Shown here: positions 45,601 to 55,579 of the stretch, one piece after another | Layout of the letters: every line of letters starts with the position of its first letter | How positions within the stretch are numbered: position 1 is the first letter of the stretch | Assembly: GCA_017461315.1 (NCBI GenBank) | Contig: JAFTYR010000075.1 | Location: forward strand, 1 to 64,000 | Direction: 5' to 3' | Source: Burkholderiaceae bacterium | Lineage (GTDB): Bacteria; Pseudomonadota; Gammaproteobacteria; Burkholderiales; Burkholderiaceae_F | DNA length: 64,000 bases | Position numbers and translations under genes: made by a program | Notes under the pieces: generated by a model | Seen by the model: only the letters and a program-made list of their open reading frames with translations | The model's database searches: none | What the model was told of the DNA's origin: nothing

Positions 45601-46521
45601 CAAAATTTTGCTGGACAAGATGTCAAAATTGCGGATGATTTACAGGAAAAAATCATTTCGTGGAACTTTGGTGAGTTACCGGACATTATGGAAATTCACC
45701 GAAAAGGAATCACTCTTATTGGACATCCAGCCATTGTCGACAAAGGGGATTGTTGTTCTATTGAGGTATTTGATGATCCGGATCATGCTTTTGAATTGAC
45801 CAAAATAGGTATTCGTAAGTTATTGTCTCTACAACTTAAAGAACAAATTAAGTATTTAGATAAGGGACTAAAAGTACTACAAACCACGCAGATGCAAGCT
45901 TCGACATTGTCATTTCTTTCTCCAAGTTTTGAATCTTTTGAAGTGTTAAAACAACAGGTTGTGAATGCTACTTTGAATCAGATCATGAGCGATACAAAAT
46001 TACCTCAGAATTTGCAAATGTTCGAGGAACTTTGTAATCAAACCAGAGTAAAGCTTAATCTGTTAGGTTTAGAAATTGGAAAATTAATTTCAACGGTTGT
46101 TAGTGAATCTGTACTAGTACAAAAAAAACTCAACGCGCTTAAAGATTTTAAAGACGTAAAAAAGGATGTAGAAACCCAATTAAACGATTTGTTTCCTAAA
46201 AAATTTATACAGAATGTTCCGTATCAGTACTTACGTCATTATCCGAGGTATTTGAAAGCGATTGAATTACGTCTTGATAAATTACGATCTAATGTGGATC
46301 GGGATACCGTTAAAATGCAAGAGGTTCAACAGGTTGAAATCAACTATAAGCGAGAAGTTATACGCAGAAAAGGTGTATATGATTCCCGTTTAGTTGAATT
46401 TGGTAATCTTTTACAAGAATTGCGAGTTTCTTTATTTGCACAAGAGTTACGTACTCCGATGCCGGTGAGTGTGAAACGACTTACAAAAATTTGGCAATCG
46501 ATGATTGGTGAAATGAGGTAA
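42601..46521 (+). CDS. hrpA: ATP-dependent RNA helicase HrpA
   Basis: About 1306 residues, the full length of E. coli HrpA (1300). After a basic, low-complexity N-terminus come the DEAH-box motifs: GETGSGKT (90-97), DEAH (from Asp187), SAT, and SQSAAEQRAGRCGR. The HA2, OB and long C-terminal HrpA domains follow. HrpA rescues stalled or collided ribosomes in E. coli. A TTG at 42598 directly precedes the ATG; neither has a clear ribosome site. Confidence 0.96.
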   Translation: MSDLKNLRVLIEKQRSQDNLKKKKDLIGSEKKPQRESLGGSKQNGSNKVDKGIIRNKPILLELNPNFPVTDKAKEISDAILNNQIVIVSGETGSGKTTQLPKICLQLGRGQAGLIGHTQPRRIAATSIAKRLAEETKTELGTVVGYKIRFKENIGPKASIKLMTDGILLAETQSDPLLKAYDTIILDEAHERSLNIDFLLGYFREILPKRPDLKLIITSATIDSERFANHFEPVNGKRVPIINVSGRTYPVQVRYRPIQDEDENDDRTMMQAICDACDELMIAGTGDILVFLPGEREIREAGEALRKYAFKGVEILPLYSRLSSEEQDRIFKSKGGRRIILSTNVAETSLTVPGIRFVVDTGLARVKRYSYRNKVEQLQIEPISQSAAEQRAGRCGRVANGICIRLYDEADFIKRPKYTDPEILRSSLATVILRMKALKLSDVRSFPFVEAPPSRAITDGYDLLIELNAVNARGSDLTAIGEVLAKLPLDAKIARILLAGFENHALAEVLVIAAGISVQDPRERPIEAQQQAEQAHRKFADERSDFLSWIKLWNYMQEKIANKKSNRLLEQELKQQYLSTRKMREWRDVYRQLKDMVGEMGWKINTVEATYEQLHKALMTGLLGNLGLRSLETDFRSAPYVGARNIKFWIWPGSFLVKRAGKWVMAAEVVETSKLFARTIATIQPEWVESVGAHLIKKSWTEPHWEKKAGSVIAFEKGTIYGLPLYGQRRVNFSSKDPKLSREIFIREALVNGEFDTQAPFWSHNRNLINEIKELEHKSRRPDVLVDEQILFNFYEGKIGDSVVGKVSFDTWRLKAEKENPKILFLSRQDLMRHNASGITVEYYPKKIEMSGVTMALTYNFEPGSLRDGITLTVPLFMLNQIDEERLEWLVPGMVKEKVQALLKSLPQRYRRHFVPLPTWAKAFAEHYDEPKGNFYEAIIKKARADFRLDIKKSDFKLELVAPHLFINYKIVDEHGRQIGMSRNLSQLKSEFGDQARGNFQNFAGQDVKIADDLQEKIISWNFGELPDIMEIHRKGITLIGHPAIVDKGDCCSIEVFDDPDHAFELTKIGIRKLLSLQLKEQIKYLDKGLKVLQTTQMQASTLSFLSPSFESFEVLKQQVVNATLNQIMSDTKLPQNLQMFEELCNQTRVKLNLLGLEIGKLISTVVSESVLVQKKLNALKDFKDVKKDVETQLNDLFPKKFIQNVPYQYLRHYPRYLKAIELRLDKLRSNVDRDTVKMQEVQQVEINYKREVIRRKGVYDSRLVEFGNLLQELRVSLFAQELRTPMPVSVKRLTKIWQSMIGEMR

Positions 46522-46598
46522 TTTCTGTTTAGTAGGATTACACTTCGGACTGAGTGAGTTTACAAATCATTAAGAATGTAGAGATCTCGGGTTTTGAA

Positions 46599-47717
46599 AT
46601 GAGAGTCGTGGCGTTTATTTTTTCGATAATTCTCATGTGTACCATGAGTTTTTATAGTGTGACGGTCGATGCGTCTACTACAGAGTCAACGACGAGTGCG
46701 GTAAAAAAACGAGTTCAAAAAAAGGCTACTCAAGTTAAGAAAAAGACAAATAAAAAAGTAAAAGTAGCCCAAAAGAGCAAAAAAAGAAAATATAAAGCGA
46801 CCAAACAGCGTTACAAGGTCACTTATGTAACCAGAAATGGAAAACGTGTTGCGATTAGGACTCCGATATACAAGAAATATTCTGTATATCGACCTCGCGC
46901 ATCAAGAAGGTTAGGAATATTAAAAGCTCGAGCTCTAGAAAGAGGAAAAGATCCGGTAAATGATCCTTTACTGTTGTCTACCGGCGCGGTGTTAGCTTAC
47001 GACCTTGAAAATAACAAAGTGTTGTATGAAAAAAATGCCGATGAACCGATGGCAATTGCATCGATTACTAAATTAATGACCGCATTAGTCATTGTGGAAT
47101 CTAAGGTTAATTTGGATCGGAAATTTTTGGTAACTCGTGCTGACTGCGTGAGATCGGGTGCTCGTTCAAAATTGCGTCCAGGCATGAAGGTATCTCGCCG
47201 AACAGCCTTACATTTGGCGCTGATGAGTTCGGATAACCGAGCGGCGCAGTTTTTAGCACGAACTTATCCGGGAGGGGTGCGGACCTTTGTACGCGATATG
47301 AATACCAAAGCGGTATTGTTAAATATGACAGATACCGTTTTCTATGATTCGACTGGATTACACAATGGGAACAAGTCATCAGCAATGGATTTGTCTCATT
47401 TGATTGCTAGTGCTTCGGAATATCGTATTATTCGTGAATATTCAACTTCCCCCACAATGTCGTTGCCTTATGGTCGAAGAACCATTGTAAGTCGAACAAC
47501 CAATCGTTTTGTTTTAGATCCGGATTGGGATATCGATTTACAAAAGACGGGACTGACTACCGCTGCAGGGTACTGTATGGTCATGCAAACAAATATTTCG
47601 GGTCGGCCCGTGGCGATGATCTTTTTAGATGCACCAAATAAATCAGCTCGTAATTCAGACATTCAAAAAGTTCGTGACTGGATCAGTGAATCGAGCGTTT
47701 TTCAAACGGCCGGTTGA
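46599..47717 (+). CDS. pbpG: D-alanyl-D-alanine endopeptidase, PBP7-type
   Basis: About 372 residues. A signal peptide (MRVVAFIFSIILMCTMSFYS...) is followed by a lysine-rich segment (about 35-75) that could bind the wall or LPS. Then comes an S11 penicillin-binding domain with SITK (Ser155/Lys158), SDN (211-213) and KTG (316-318). PBP7-type enzymes cut peptide cross-links in murein. A GTG at 46554 would put 15 polar residues before the signal peptide, so I prefer the ATG at 46599. Confidence 0.88.
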   Translation: MRVVAFIFSIILMCTMSFYSVTVDASTTESTTSAVKKRVQKKATQVKKKTNKKVKVAQKSKKRKYKATKQRYKVTYVTRNGKRVAIRTPIYKKYSVYRPRASRRLGILKARALERGKDPVNDPLLLSTGAVLAYDLENNKVLYEKNADEPMAIASITKLMTALVIVESKVNLDRKFLVTRADCVRSGARSKLRPGMKVSRRTALHLALMSSDNRAAQFLARTYPGGVRTFVRDMNTKAVLLNMTDTVFYDSTGLHNGNKSSAMDLSHLIASASEYRIIREYSTSPTMSLPYGRRTIVSRTTNRFVLDPDWDIDLQKTGLTTAAGYCMVMQTNISGRPVAMIFLDAPNKSARNSDIQKVRDWISESSVFQTAG

Positions 47718-47769
47718 TAAGTTTATAAAATAGTTTGATAAAGTAGGTTTAGGTCTTAGGAGAAATAAG

Positions 47770-48543
47770 TTGCGTGAGATTGTGCTGGATACAGAAACGA
47801 CCGGTTTGCAAGCGAAAGGCGGTGATCGAGTTGTTGAGATAGGTTGTGTCGAGTTATCTCGCTATGGAATAACAGACCGAACCTATCATCAATTGATTAA
47901 TCCAGAACGGGAAGTTCCGGAAGAGGTTGTTAAGGTACACGGATTAACAACGGAACGTCTTTCTACTGAGCCAAAATTTGCTGAAATTATTGATGAATTC
48001 AGTGATTTTGTACGAGGAGCTCGCATTATTATCCATAATGCTCCTTTTGACGTTGGATTCTTAGATGAGGAATTTAGGCGTTTAAATCGCCCAGTTTTTT
48101 CAGAAATTGTTTCAGAAATTGTTGACAGCCTTGAACTGGCGAAAAATGTACATCCTCAAATGCGTAATACATTGGATGCACTTTGCGTTCGGTATGGCAT
48201 TGATAATTCACATCGAACAACGCACGGAGCTCTTCTAGATTCGGAGCTTCTGGCTCAAGTTTATTTAATACTACGTCAACAGCAAGGCAGTTTTTCTTTA
48301 GAAAATGAAGAAAAAGTAGAAGAATCTGTTGGAGAACTGACAATTGATACATCTTTATTGAAAGTTATCCGTGCAACAGAAGACGAATTGATGCTCCATG
48401 AAAAATTTCTGGATCACATGGAGAAAAAAGGTAAATCGAATTATCGTAAATCTGAAGAAGAATTCCAGAAAATGCGTTCAGATGAGGCGAACTTATTGAT
48501 GCAAGCTCAAGAAAAAGCTCGCGGAATTACAACGAATCTGTAA
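47770..48543 (+). CDS. dnaQ: DNA polymerase III epsilon subunit
   Basis: 257 residues. The proofreading 3'-5' exonuclease of the replicative polymerase. The exonuclease motifs are complete: DTETTG (Asp7, Glu9), HNAPFDVGF, and the H...D pair in HRTTHGALLDSELLAQVY. The C-terminal tail, which binds the alpha subunit, is charged and helical. It uses a TTG start (47770) with AGGAG about 9 nt upstream. rnhA, often its neighbour elsewhere, is not adjacent. Confidence 0.93.
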   Translation: MREIVLDTETTGLQAKGGDRVVEIGCVELSRYGITDRTYHQLINPEREVPEEVVKVHGLTTERLSTEPKFAEIIDEFSDFVRGARIIIHNAPFDVGFLDEEFRRLNRPVFSEIVSEIVDSLELAKNVHPQMRNTLDALCVRYGIDNSHRTTHGALLDSELLAQVYLILRQQQGSFSLENEEKVEESVGELTIDTSLLKVIRATEDELMLHEKFLDHMEKKGKSNYRKSEEEFQKMRSDEANLLMQAQEKARGITTNL

Positions 48544-48948
48544 TGGATTATTTGTAGTGGTAAATATGAGGTGATAAACTGACAACCTCTTTTGTGAAAG
48601 AGGCGTGTTGCTTTGTGATGTATTAGTAAAAGCTCTTTTTACTTTCACAAAATATTAATTGGAACAATTTTCTATTGGTAAGCGATAGTTAAAAGGTATT
48701 GCGTTCCTAGATGTTTCAAAAGAGTATCGATCCAGACTATCGTCAGTTGATCTAATTGCTGATGTTTCCCTGATTAGGAATGAAATAAAGTCGAAAGGAC
48801 GTAAAAGGCTAATGGATTAACATATGTAAGTGCCTTCATTTAATTTGTTTGAAGAAGGATTCTTACTAATATTGAAGCTGTTTTATAAAAACAGTAAAGA
48901 ATTTTCATTATTGCGCAGTAAAGAGAGAGCCGTTTTCTACGGAAAGAT
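48544..48948. other. 405-bp intergenic region without a recognised gene
   Basis: No credible coding frame, tRNA or known RNA was recognised. Small hairpins occur after dnaQ (CCTCTTT/AAAGAGG near 48586-48603; AGTAAAA/TTTTACT near 48625-48642) and near 48888-48904 (CTGTTTT/AAAACAG). The second may terminate dnaQ. The size would allow a small RNA. Confidence 0.4.
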
Positions 48949-50115
48949 ATGACAGAGAAAAAGATGAAAAAGACTCAAAAAGGTGGTTTTGTTTCTAAAA
49001 GAACATCTAAAACAGATCGTACGGGTTCTGAAGGCGAATATCCGAAAAGAAGAAAAGTAGAGGTAATAATTTCGGAACAGGAAGTAGATGAATCCGGATT
49101 AAAACTTTCTGCGCAAACTCTTTCTTCAGAAGTGATCGAACGCGGGCGCAAGATACAGAAGAAAATTCAAACATCATTGAGTGAAAAATTACATAAAGTT
49201 CTTGCCGATGCTGGTATTGGTTCTCGTCGAGATATGGAAGAACTGATTTTATCTGGACGGGTGTCTGTTAATGGTGTGCCAGCTTATGTAGGACAACGTG
49301 TTCTCCCTACAGATATCGTAAAAATCAATGGTCGTCCCGTAAAAAGAGCCAATAAAGACGTTAATAAACCTCCTCGTGTATTGGTCTATCACAAACCAAC
49401 AGGTGAAATTGTTTCAATGGACGATCCTGAAGGAAGACCTCGTGTATTTGACCGCTTACCTAGAATCAGAGGTGGTCGTTGGATTGCTGTTGGAAGACTT
49501 GACTTTAATACGGAAGGTTTGCTTCTATTTACAAACAATGGAGCCTTAGCAAATCGCTTGATGCATCCTCGATATGAGATGGAAAGAGAATATGCGGTTA
49601 GAGTTCAAGGACAATTAACCGATGAGAAAAAAGAAAAGCTACTTCAGGGTGTTGAATTAAGTGATGGTTTAGCTAAATTTGATGGTATTGAGGAAGCGGG
49701 TGGTACAGGTTTTAATCGTTGGTATAAGGTATTGATCAAAGAAGGACGAAATCGAGAGGTTCGTCGCATGTTTGAATCGGTAGAACTGCCGGTTTCTCGC
49801 CTGATCCGAGTACGATATGGGGAAATTCATCTGCCTCAGAATTTGGTACGTGGCAAATTTATTGAAATGGAAGCAGAAATCGTCGAAGCGTGGCTTAATA
49901 CGATTGGCTTTAATGAAGCTGAAAAAGTACCTGAAACAAAAACATCTAGAAAGACAGTTTCTCCTAGAAGTAAAGTTCAAAAAGGGGAAGGAACTAAAGT
50001 CGCTCGTTCTTCTAAACGTCCTAATCCACTGACAAGTACTGTGCACTATATTGCAAATGGTGGTTTTTCAGAAGGAAAACGCAAGAGTAGGGTGAATGCT
50101 CGTTCCCGTAACTGA
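48949..50115 (+). CDS. rluB: 23S rRNA pseudouridine synthase, RluB type
   Basis: 388 residues. A ~75-residue basic N-terminus precedes an S4 RNA-binding domain ([17 protein letters not shown]...[10 protein letters not shown]) and a RsuA-family synthase domain with the catalytic Asp in [17 protein letters not shown]. The C-terminal ~70 residues are basic and low-complexity. RluB makes pseudouridine 2605 in E. coli 23S rRNA. Position upstream of the rimP-nusA cluster is typical for Burkholderiales. Confidence 0.92.
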   Translation: MTEKKMKKTQKGGFVSKRTSKTDRTGSEGEYPKRRKVEVIISEQEVDESGLKLSAQTLSSEVIERGRKIQKKIQTSLSEKLHKVLADAGIGSRRDMEELILSGRVSVNGVPAYVGQRVLPTDIVKINGRPVKRANKDVNKPPRVLVYHKPTGEIVSMDDPEGRPRVFDRLPRIRGGRWIAVGRLDFNTEGLLLFTNNGALANRLMHPRYEMEREYAVRVQGQLTDEKKEKLLQGVELSDGLAKFDGIEEAGGTGFNRWYKVLIKEGRNREVRRMFESVELPVSRLIRVRYGEIHLPQNLVRGKFIEMEAEIVEAWLNTIGFNEAEKVPETKTSRKTVSPRSKVQKGEGTKVARSSKRPNPLTSTVHYIANGGFSEGKRKSRVNARSRN

Positions 50116-50132
50116 AAAATCTATTGATTTTT

Positions 50133-50161
50133 TTGTGTTTTTATGTCAAATCAGGTAAAAT
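50133..50161 (+). promoter_or_regulatory. Possible promoter of the rimP-nusA-infB operon
   Basis: TTGTGT (50133-50138) and TAAAAT (50156-50161) have a 17-bp spacer. The start would be near 50168, giving a ~144-nt leader before rimP. Confidence 0.5.
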
Positions 50162-50179
50162 CACCGCCACTGTTATAGT

Positions 50180-50210
50180 AGAAACGGTACTGGATTACAG
50201 TACCGTTTCT
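50180..50210 (+). promoter_or_regulatory. Leader hairpin upstream of rimP
   Basis: A perfect 13-bp stem (50180-50192 with 50198-50210) with a GATTA loop and no U tract. It lies early in the predicted operon leader, before the terminator-like hairpin. Confidence 0.6.
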
Positions 50211-50261
50211 GACGAGGGTTTATGTTGAATGAGTTCTCGTTCCTATCAGGTTTTTTTAAGG

Positions 50262-50286
50262 ATGGGCTTGTTAGCCCATTTTTTTA
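50262..50286 (+). terminator. Terminator/attenuator 26 bp before rimP
   Basis: ATGGGCT (50262-50268) and AGCCCAT (50273-50279) enclose a TTGTT-like 4-nt loop and are followed by a T run. It is 147 bp after rluB but directly upstream of rimP, so it would attenuate any transcript starting at 50168. Confidence 0.8.
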
Positions 50287-50311
50287 TGGTTTAAAGGGAT
50301 AACAAAATCGG

Positions 50312-50881
50312 ATGGCAGTTTCTGCACAGCTTTATGAATTAGTCGAAACGACTGTGAAAGGAGTGGGCTACGAACTCGTAGATGTCGAGCGTTTTGCCCG
50401 TGGAATTATTCGAGTGACTATTGATCAGGAAGGTGGTATTACGTTGAACGATTGCGAAGTCGTTAGTAATCTTTTGAATCCTACCATGACAGTAGAAGGG
50501 ATCGATTTCGATAGATTGGAGGTTTCATCTCCTGGGGTCGATCGTCCGCTCCGTAAGGTCGCAGATTTTAAACGCTTTGCTGGCAATACAGCACATATTG
50601 AACTTTTTACTCCAATTTATGGCGAAGGACTTCCAGAAAATGGTCGTCGTCGTATGGATGTGCGTATTGTTGATGTGGTAGATGATCAAGAATGTCCCAT
50701 TATCAACGTAGAAATATTAGCTGAACGTCCCGCCTTGACTCCATCGGCAAAGTCTCGTATGAGCAATAAGAAAAAGATGTCGAATGACCAAAAAGAAAAT
50801 ATCAAGGTTGGTATTCCATATAAAGAAATTGAACAAGCTACTTTGATTGCAGAATTAGATTTTCGAGGAAGAAACAAATGA
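50312..50881 (+). CDS. rimP: Ribosome maturation factor RimP
   Basis: 189 residues. Needed for 30S subunit maturation. Motifs are [27 protein letters not shown]-type strand [24 protein letters not shown] and [14 protein letters not shown]. It is longer than E. coli RimP (150) because of a basic insert (about 145-165) before the last strand. The stop overlaps the nusA start by four bases (ATGA). Confidence 0.95.
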   Translation: MAVSAQLYELVETTVKGVGYELVDVERFARGIIRVTIDQEGGITLNDCEVVSNLLNPTMTVEGIDFDRLEVSSPGVDRPLRKVADFKRFAGNTAHIELFTPIYGEGLPENGRRRMDVRIVDVVDDQECPIINVEILAERPALTPSAKSRMSNKKKMSNDQKENIKVGIPYKEIEQATLIAELDFRGRNK

Positions 50882-52371
50882 GCAGAGATCTCCTAGATAT
50901 TGTTGAAGTACTAGCCCACGAAAAAAATGTTGGTAAAGAAGTGGTTCTTCATGCTTTAGAAAGTGCTCTAGCAAGTGCTGTGAAGAAGTCGGAGTTCCCT
51001 GGTGAAGATGCTGATATTGTGGTTCGTGTGGATCCAGTAACAGGTAAACAGTTCGTATGTCGTCAGTGGAAAGTAGTTCCAGATGATCAAGGTTTACAAG
51101 AGCCAGATCGTGAAATTCTTCAGTGGGAAGCTAAAGAAGATTACTCGGATCAGGGTGAAATGAATGTAGGTGATTATGTTCGCCAGGAATTACCTGTTGT
51201 AAGCGTGACTGGCAGAAGATTTGCCACAGATGCAAAGCAAGTTATTTTGCAAAAGTTAAGAGAAGCTGAACGTTCTCAGATTTTGAATGATTTCTTGGCT
51301 CAAAATCAGGATAAGAAGATTGTAAGTGGACAAATCAAGCGTATGGACCGTGGTGATGCGATTGTAGAAATTGGTCGTCTTGATGCTCGCTTGTTAAAGT
51401 CAGAAATGATTCCTCGTCAGAATCTTCGCCCAGGTGATCGAGTAAAAGCTTATGTGATGAAAGTTGATGAAATGAGTAGACAACAACAAGTGGTTTTGTC
51501 TCGCATTTGTCCTGAATTTTTGATCGAATTGGTTCGTACCGAAGTTCCTGAAATTGATGAAGGCCTTCTTGAAGTTAAGGGGTGTGAGCGTATTCCTGGT
51601 GTACGTGCCAAAATTGCTGTATACGCTAAGGATAAGCGTATTGATCCTATTGGAGCATGTGTTGGCATTAAGGGATCTCGTATTCAAGCTGTAACAAAAG
51701 AATTAAACGGTGAGCGAATTGATATTGTTTTGTGGTCTGATCAGCCTGCAGAGTATGTAATTGGTGCTTTGGCTCCTGCCTCTATTAAATCTATTGTTGT
51801 TCATGAAGATTCTCACCGTATGGAAGTTGTAGCTGAAGATGGTGGTAAGGCTATCGGAATCGATGGGGACAATGTTAAGTTGGCAAGTCGTTTAACGGGT
51901 TGGGATATTCAGGTGTTAACGGAACAGGCTGCGGATGAAAAGCGCCGTGCTGAACAAACTGAATTGGTTCAAGACCTGGTTTGTCATCTTGATGTCGATG
52001 AAAATGTAGCAGAACTTCTAATTGAATATGGTATTGAAACTATCGAGGAAGTTGCTTACGTTCCAGAAGAAGAATTACTGTCTATTGAAGAGCTTGATGA
52101 AGAAACAATCAAAGAATTAAGAAGTCGAGCTCGTACTGCGTTATTGACTGTAGCTTTGGAACGTGAAGAAATCCTCAAGACTATTGATCCACAGATTTTA
52201 GGTCTTGAAGGCATGGACAATGATCTTGCAACCAAGCTTGGAAAAAATGGTATCAAGACACTAGACGACTTAGCTGATTTGGCGACAGACGAATTAATTG
52301 ATATTGCTAAGATCGATGAAGACAAAGCTATGAAATTGATTACGATAGCTCGTGCTCATTGGAATAAATAA
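50878..52371 (+). CDS. nusA: Transcription termination/antitermination factor NusA
   Basis: 497 residues. N-terminal RNA-polymerase-binding domain, S1 domain ([21 protein letters not shown]), two KH domains ([14 protein letters not shown]) and two C-terminal acidic repeats ([20 protein letters not shown] and [16 protein letters not shown]), as in E. coli. It is translationally coupled to rimP and 18 bp upstream of infB. In enterobacteria this operon is autoregulated by NusA. Confidence 0.97.
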   Translation: MSRDLLDIVEVLAHEKNVGKEVVLHALESALASAVKKSEFPGEDADIVVRVDPVTGKQFVCRQWKVVPDDQGLQEPDREILQWEAKEDYSDQGEMNVGDYVRQELPVVSVTGRRFATDAKQVILQKLREAERSQILNDFLAQNQDKKIVSGQIKRMDRGDAIVEIGRLDARLLKSEMIPRQNLRPGDRVKAYVMKVDEMSRQQQVVLSRICPEFLIELVRTEVPEIDEGLLEVKGCERIPGVRAKIAVYAKDKRIDPIGACVGIKGSRIQAVTKELNGERIDIVLWSDQPAEYVIGALAPASIKSIVVHEDSHRMEVVAEDGGKAIGIDGDNVKLASRLTGWDIQVLTEQAADEKRRAEQTELVQDLVCHLDVDENVAELLIEYGIETIEEVAYVPEEELLSIEELDEETIKELRSRARTALLTVALEREEILKTIDPQILGLEGMDNDLATKLGKNGIKTLDDLADLATDELIDIAKIDEDKAMKLITIARAHWNK

Positions 52372-52389
52372 CAATTGGGAGGGGATTCT

Positions 52390-55134
52390 ATGGCAAATAC
52401 AACAGTTGAAAATTTAGCTACAGATCTGAAACTTCCAGTTGAAGAGCTGTTGACTCAACTTAAGGCGGCAGGCTTAAATCAAAAATCGGGAACCGATTTG
52501 ATTAATGATGCCGATAAAGATCGTTTTTTGACATCATTGCAAGTTGCTCGTGGTAGTCAAAATGCAGGCAAACGTCGTATCACGATTACGAGCAAAGAAA
52601 AAAAGGTGATTAACCAAGGACATAATCACACGGTTCAGGTTGAAGTTAGAAAAAAACGTGTTTTAGTTAAGCGTCCCGACATCGCAGCGATGGCTCGCAA
52701 AGAGGCCGAAGCCGCAATCGCTGCAAAGCGTGCCGAAGAAGCTTTAGCCCGTAAGGCTGAAGAGGAGCGCAAGCTTCAAGAAGAAGCTAAGCGTGTGGCC
52801 GAAGAAGCACGTCGAGCGGAAGAGGCTCGCAAGGCTGAAGAATTACGTCGTGCAGAAGAGCAAAAGGCAGAAGAAGCTCGTCGTAAACTTGAGGAAGAGC
52901 GTAAAGCGATGGAAACTCAGAAAAAACGCGAAAACACGAAACCATTGCAAACTAAGCGTCCACAGAATAATAATGTGGCAAAAGTCAACAAGCATGGTTC
53001 TACGACAGAGGATCGTAAAAAAGCTGATATGGTTCGAGAGAATGCTCGTCGCAAAGCTGAAGAGGAAGCTCGAGCTATTCGTGAAATGATGTCGGCTCCA
53101 AAACGTGTCATGACGGCAAAATCATCTGAAAAAATGAAAGATGAAGAACCTAAAAAGCACAAAAATAGTGCAAAACGTGACGGTAAACAGAGCCGTGATG
53201 CTAAGAACCAGGATGGTAATTGGGGTGATGATCGCAAAAGACGTACCATGAAAAATCGTGGTGGCGATATTACGAACGAAGAATCTACAGGATGGAAATC
53301 TGACCGTAGAAATCGTAAAAATAATAAACATACGACTGAAGCCCAAAAGACAGTTCAGCAACCTCAAGAGCCAATTGTTAAAGAAGTGACCGTACCAGAA
53401 ACAATTACTGTTTCTGAGTTGGCTCATAAGATGAGTATCAAGGCTACAGAATTGATTAAGGCCATGATGAAAATGGGACAAATGGTCACAATCAATCAGA
53501 TGCTTGATCAAGATACTGCGATGATTTTGGTTGAAGAAATGGGCCATAAGGCCATCGCAGCCAAACCAGACGATCCCGAGGCATTCTTGGAAGAGGCGGA
53601 AGAAAAAGCAAAAGCGAATTTACCTAAGGAACCTCGTCCTCCTGTCGTCACGATTATGGGGCACGTAGACCATGGTAAGACTTCATTGCTTGACTATATT
53701 CGTCGTACGCGCGTCGCAGCGGGTGAAGCCGGTGGTATTACACAGCACATTGGTGCTTATCATGTTAAGACACCTAGAGGGATTATTACCTTCTTGGATA
53801 CTCCGGGACATGAAGCTTTTACTGCAATGCGCGCACGTGGTGCACAGGCAACGGATATCGTAATTTTGGTTGTTGCTTCTGATGACGGTGTAATGCCTCA
53901 GACAAAAGAAGCTATTGCACATGCTAAAGCCGGTAATGTTCCATTAGTCGTTGCAATCAACAAAATTGATAAACCAGAAGCCAATCCTGAGCGTGTTAAG
54001 CAAGAGTTGGTCGCCAATGATGTTATGCCGGAAGATTACGGTGGCGATGTTCCGTTTATTCCTGTTTCTGCAAAAACAGGCCAGGGCATTGATGATCTTT
54101 TAGAAAATGTACTCCTTCAAGCAGAAATTTTAGAATTAAAGGCTATTAAAGAAGGCCCAGCGAAGGGTGTTGTTATTGAATCAAGATTAGATAAAGGTAA
54201 AGGTGCTGTTGCTTCCGTTTTAGTTCAGTCTGGAACATTGAATCGCGGTGATATTGTTTTAGCTGGAGCTACGTTTGGTCGTGTACGAGCTATGCTTGAC
54301 GAAAACGGTAAAGCAGTTCAGCAAGCTGGTCCCTCTATTCCGGTAGAAATTCAGGGCCTGTCCGATGTTCCTGCTGCAGGCGATGAAATCATTGTTATCA
54401 ATGATGAAAGAAAAGCAAGAGAATTGGCTAATTACCGTCAAGGTAAATACCGTGATGTGAAGTTAGCAAAACAACAGGCTGCTAAGCTCGAAAACCTCTT
54501 TAGCGACGGTGTAGAAGGGCAGAAGTCATTGATGCTTGTCATCAAGAGTGACGTTCAGGGTTCTCAGGAAGCCTTGGTTCACGCTCTGACAAAACTTTCT
54601 ACAGATGAAGTGAGAGTTTCTGTGGTCCACGCTGCAGTTGGCGGTATTAGTGAATCCGATATTAACCTTGCTATTGCCTCTAACGCAGTGGTGCTTGGCT
54701 TTAACGTTCGTGCTGATGCTCAAGCTAGAAAATTAGCTGAATCGAACGGTATTGATATCCGTTACTACAATATTATCTATGACGCAGTAGATGACGTTAA
54801 GAAAGCTATGAGTGGTATGTTGGCGCCAGAACGTCGCGAAAACCATATTGGTTTGGTTGAAATTCGTCAGATTATTCGTGTACCTAAAGTTGGTAGTATT
54901 GCTGGTTGTATGGTACTTGAGGGTGTTGTTAAACGTAGTTCTCATGCAAGACTTCTACGCGACAATGTCATTATCTGGACGGGCGAAATCAACTCCTTGA
55001 GACGCTTTAAAGATGATGTCAAGGAAGTTAAGGCCGGTGCCGAATGTGGTCTTTCTTTGAAGGCTATGGATGATATTCAAGAAAGAGATAAACTTGAAAT
55101 CTTCGAAGTAGAAGAAGTCGCTCGTACGCTTTAA
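52390..55134 (+). CDS. infB: Translation initiation factor IF-2
   Basis: About 914 residues. IF2_N modules at both ends of a long charged Ala/Glu/Arg/Lys linker (about 95-330) precede the G domain with GHVDHGKT (424-431), DTPGHEAF and NKIDKP. Domains II-IV bind fMet-tRNA. I chose the ATG at 52390, 6 nt after GGGAGGGG; a TTG at 52375 is upstream of that site. Internal starts that could give shorter IF2 forms were not assigned. Confidence 0.96.
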   Translation: MANTTVENLATDLKLPVEELLTQLKAAGLNQKSGTDLINDADKDRFLTSLQVARGSQNAGKRRITITSKEKKVINQGHNHTVQVEVRKKRVLVKRPDIAAMARKEAEAAIAAKRAEEALARKAEEERKLQEEAKRVAEEARRAEEARKAEELRRAEEQKAEEARRKLEEERKAMETQKKRENTKPLQTKRPQNNNVAKVNKHGSTTEDRKKADMVRENARRKAEEEARAIREMMSAPKRVMTAKSSEKMKDEEPKKHKNSAKRDGKQSRDAKNQDGNWGDDRKRRTMKNRGGDITNEESTGWKSDRRNRKNNKHTTEAQKTVQQPQEPIVKEVTVPETITVSELAHKMSIKATELIKAMMKMGQMVTINQMLDQDTAMILVEEMGHKAIAAKPDDPEAFLEEAEEKAKANLPKEPRPPVVTIMGHVDHGKTSLLDYIRRTRVAAGEAGGITQHIGAYHVKTPRGIITFLDTPGHEAFTAMRARGAQATDIVILVVASDDGVMPQTKEAIAHAKAGNVPLVVAINKIDKPEANPERVKQELVANDVMPEDYGGDVPFIPVSAKTGQGIDDLLENVLLQAEILELKAIKEGPAKGVVIESRLDKGKGAVASVLVQSGTLNRGDIVLAGATFGRVRAMLDENGKAVQQAGPSIPVEIQGLSDVPAAGDEIIVINDERKARELANYRQGKYRDVKLAKQQAAKLENLFSDGVEGQKSLMLVIKSDVQGSQEALVHALTKLSTDEVRVSVVHAAVGGISESDINLAIASNAVVLGFNVRADAQARKLAESNGIDIRYYNIIYDAVDDVKKAMSGMLAPERRENHIGLVEIRQIIRVPKVGSIAGCMVLEGVVKRSSHARLLRDNVIIWTGEINSLRRFKDDVKEVKAGAECGLSLKAMDDIQERDKLEIFEVEEVARTL

Positions 55135-55154
55135 TATACCTATTAGAAAAACAG

Positions 55155-55175
55155 AAGAGCCGAAAGGCTCTTTTG
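55155..55175 (+). terminator. GAAA-tetraloop terminator between infB and rbfA
   Basis: AAGAGCC (55155-55161) and GGCTCTT (55166-55172) close a GAAA loop, followed by TTGTTT. It lies inside an otherwise tight operon. Confidence 0.75.
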
Positions 55176-55201
55176 TTTCCTTGGCTAAAGAGGAGAAAAA
55201 T

Positions 55202-55576
55202 ATGTTGAAGGTTGCAAAACCTGGACGTTCTAACCGTATTGCGGATCAAATCCAGCGCGATTTAGCTAAATTGATTCCTCGCGAAGTGAGTAATCCTGCG
55301 GCTGGTCTCGTCACCTTAACTGGAGTAACCATTACTCCAGACTATGCTCATGCAACGGTGTACTTTACGTCCATCGGTTCAACAGCAGAGGCATCTACGA
55401 AAGCTCTGAACAGCGCCGCTCCGATGTTACATCAACGAATTTTTAAACTTTTGCATATTCATACCGTTCCACAATTGCACTTTGTTTACGATACAAGTAT
55501 TGACAGAGGCTTTGAAATGGATGAGTTGATTCGTCAAGCAAGAGCCGAAGATGCCGAAAAGGTTAAGGTTGACTAG
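55202..55576 (+). CDS. rbfA: 30S ribosome-binding factor RbfA
   Basis: About 124 residues. A cold-adaptation and 16S 5'-end maturation factor with a KH-like fold. Features are GRSNRIADQIQRDLAKLI, VTLTGVTITPDYAHATVYF and PQLHFVYDTSIDRGFEMDELI. The ATG at 55202 follows AGAGGAG by about 7 nt; a TTG at 55181 lies before it. truB follows 3 bp after the stop. Confidence 0.95.
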   Translation: MLKVAKPGRSNRIADQIQRDLAKLIPREVSNPAAGLVTLTGVTITPDYAHATVYFTSIGSTAEASTKALNSAAPMLHQRIFKLLHIHTVPQLHFVYDTSIDRGFEMDELIRQARAEDAEKVKVD

Positions 55577-55579
55577 AAA

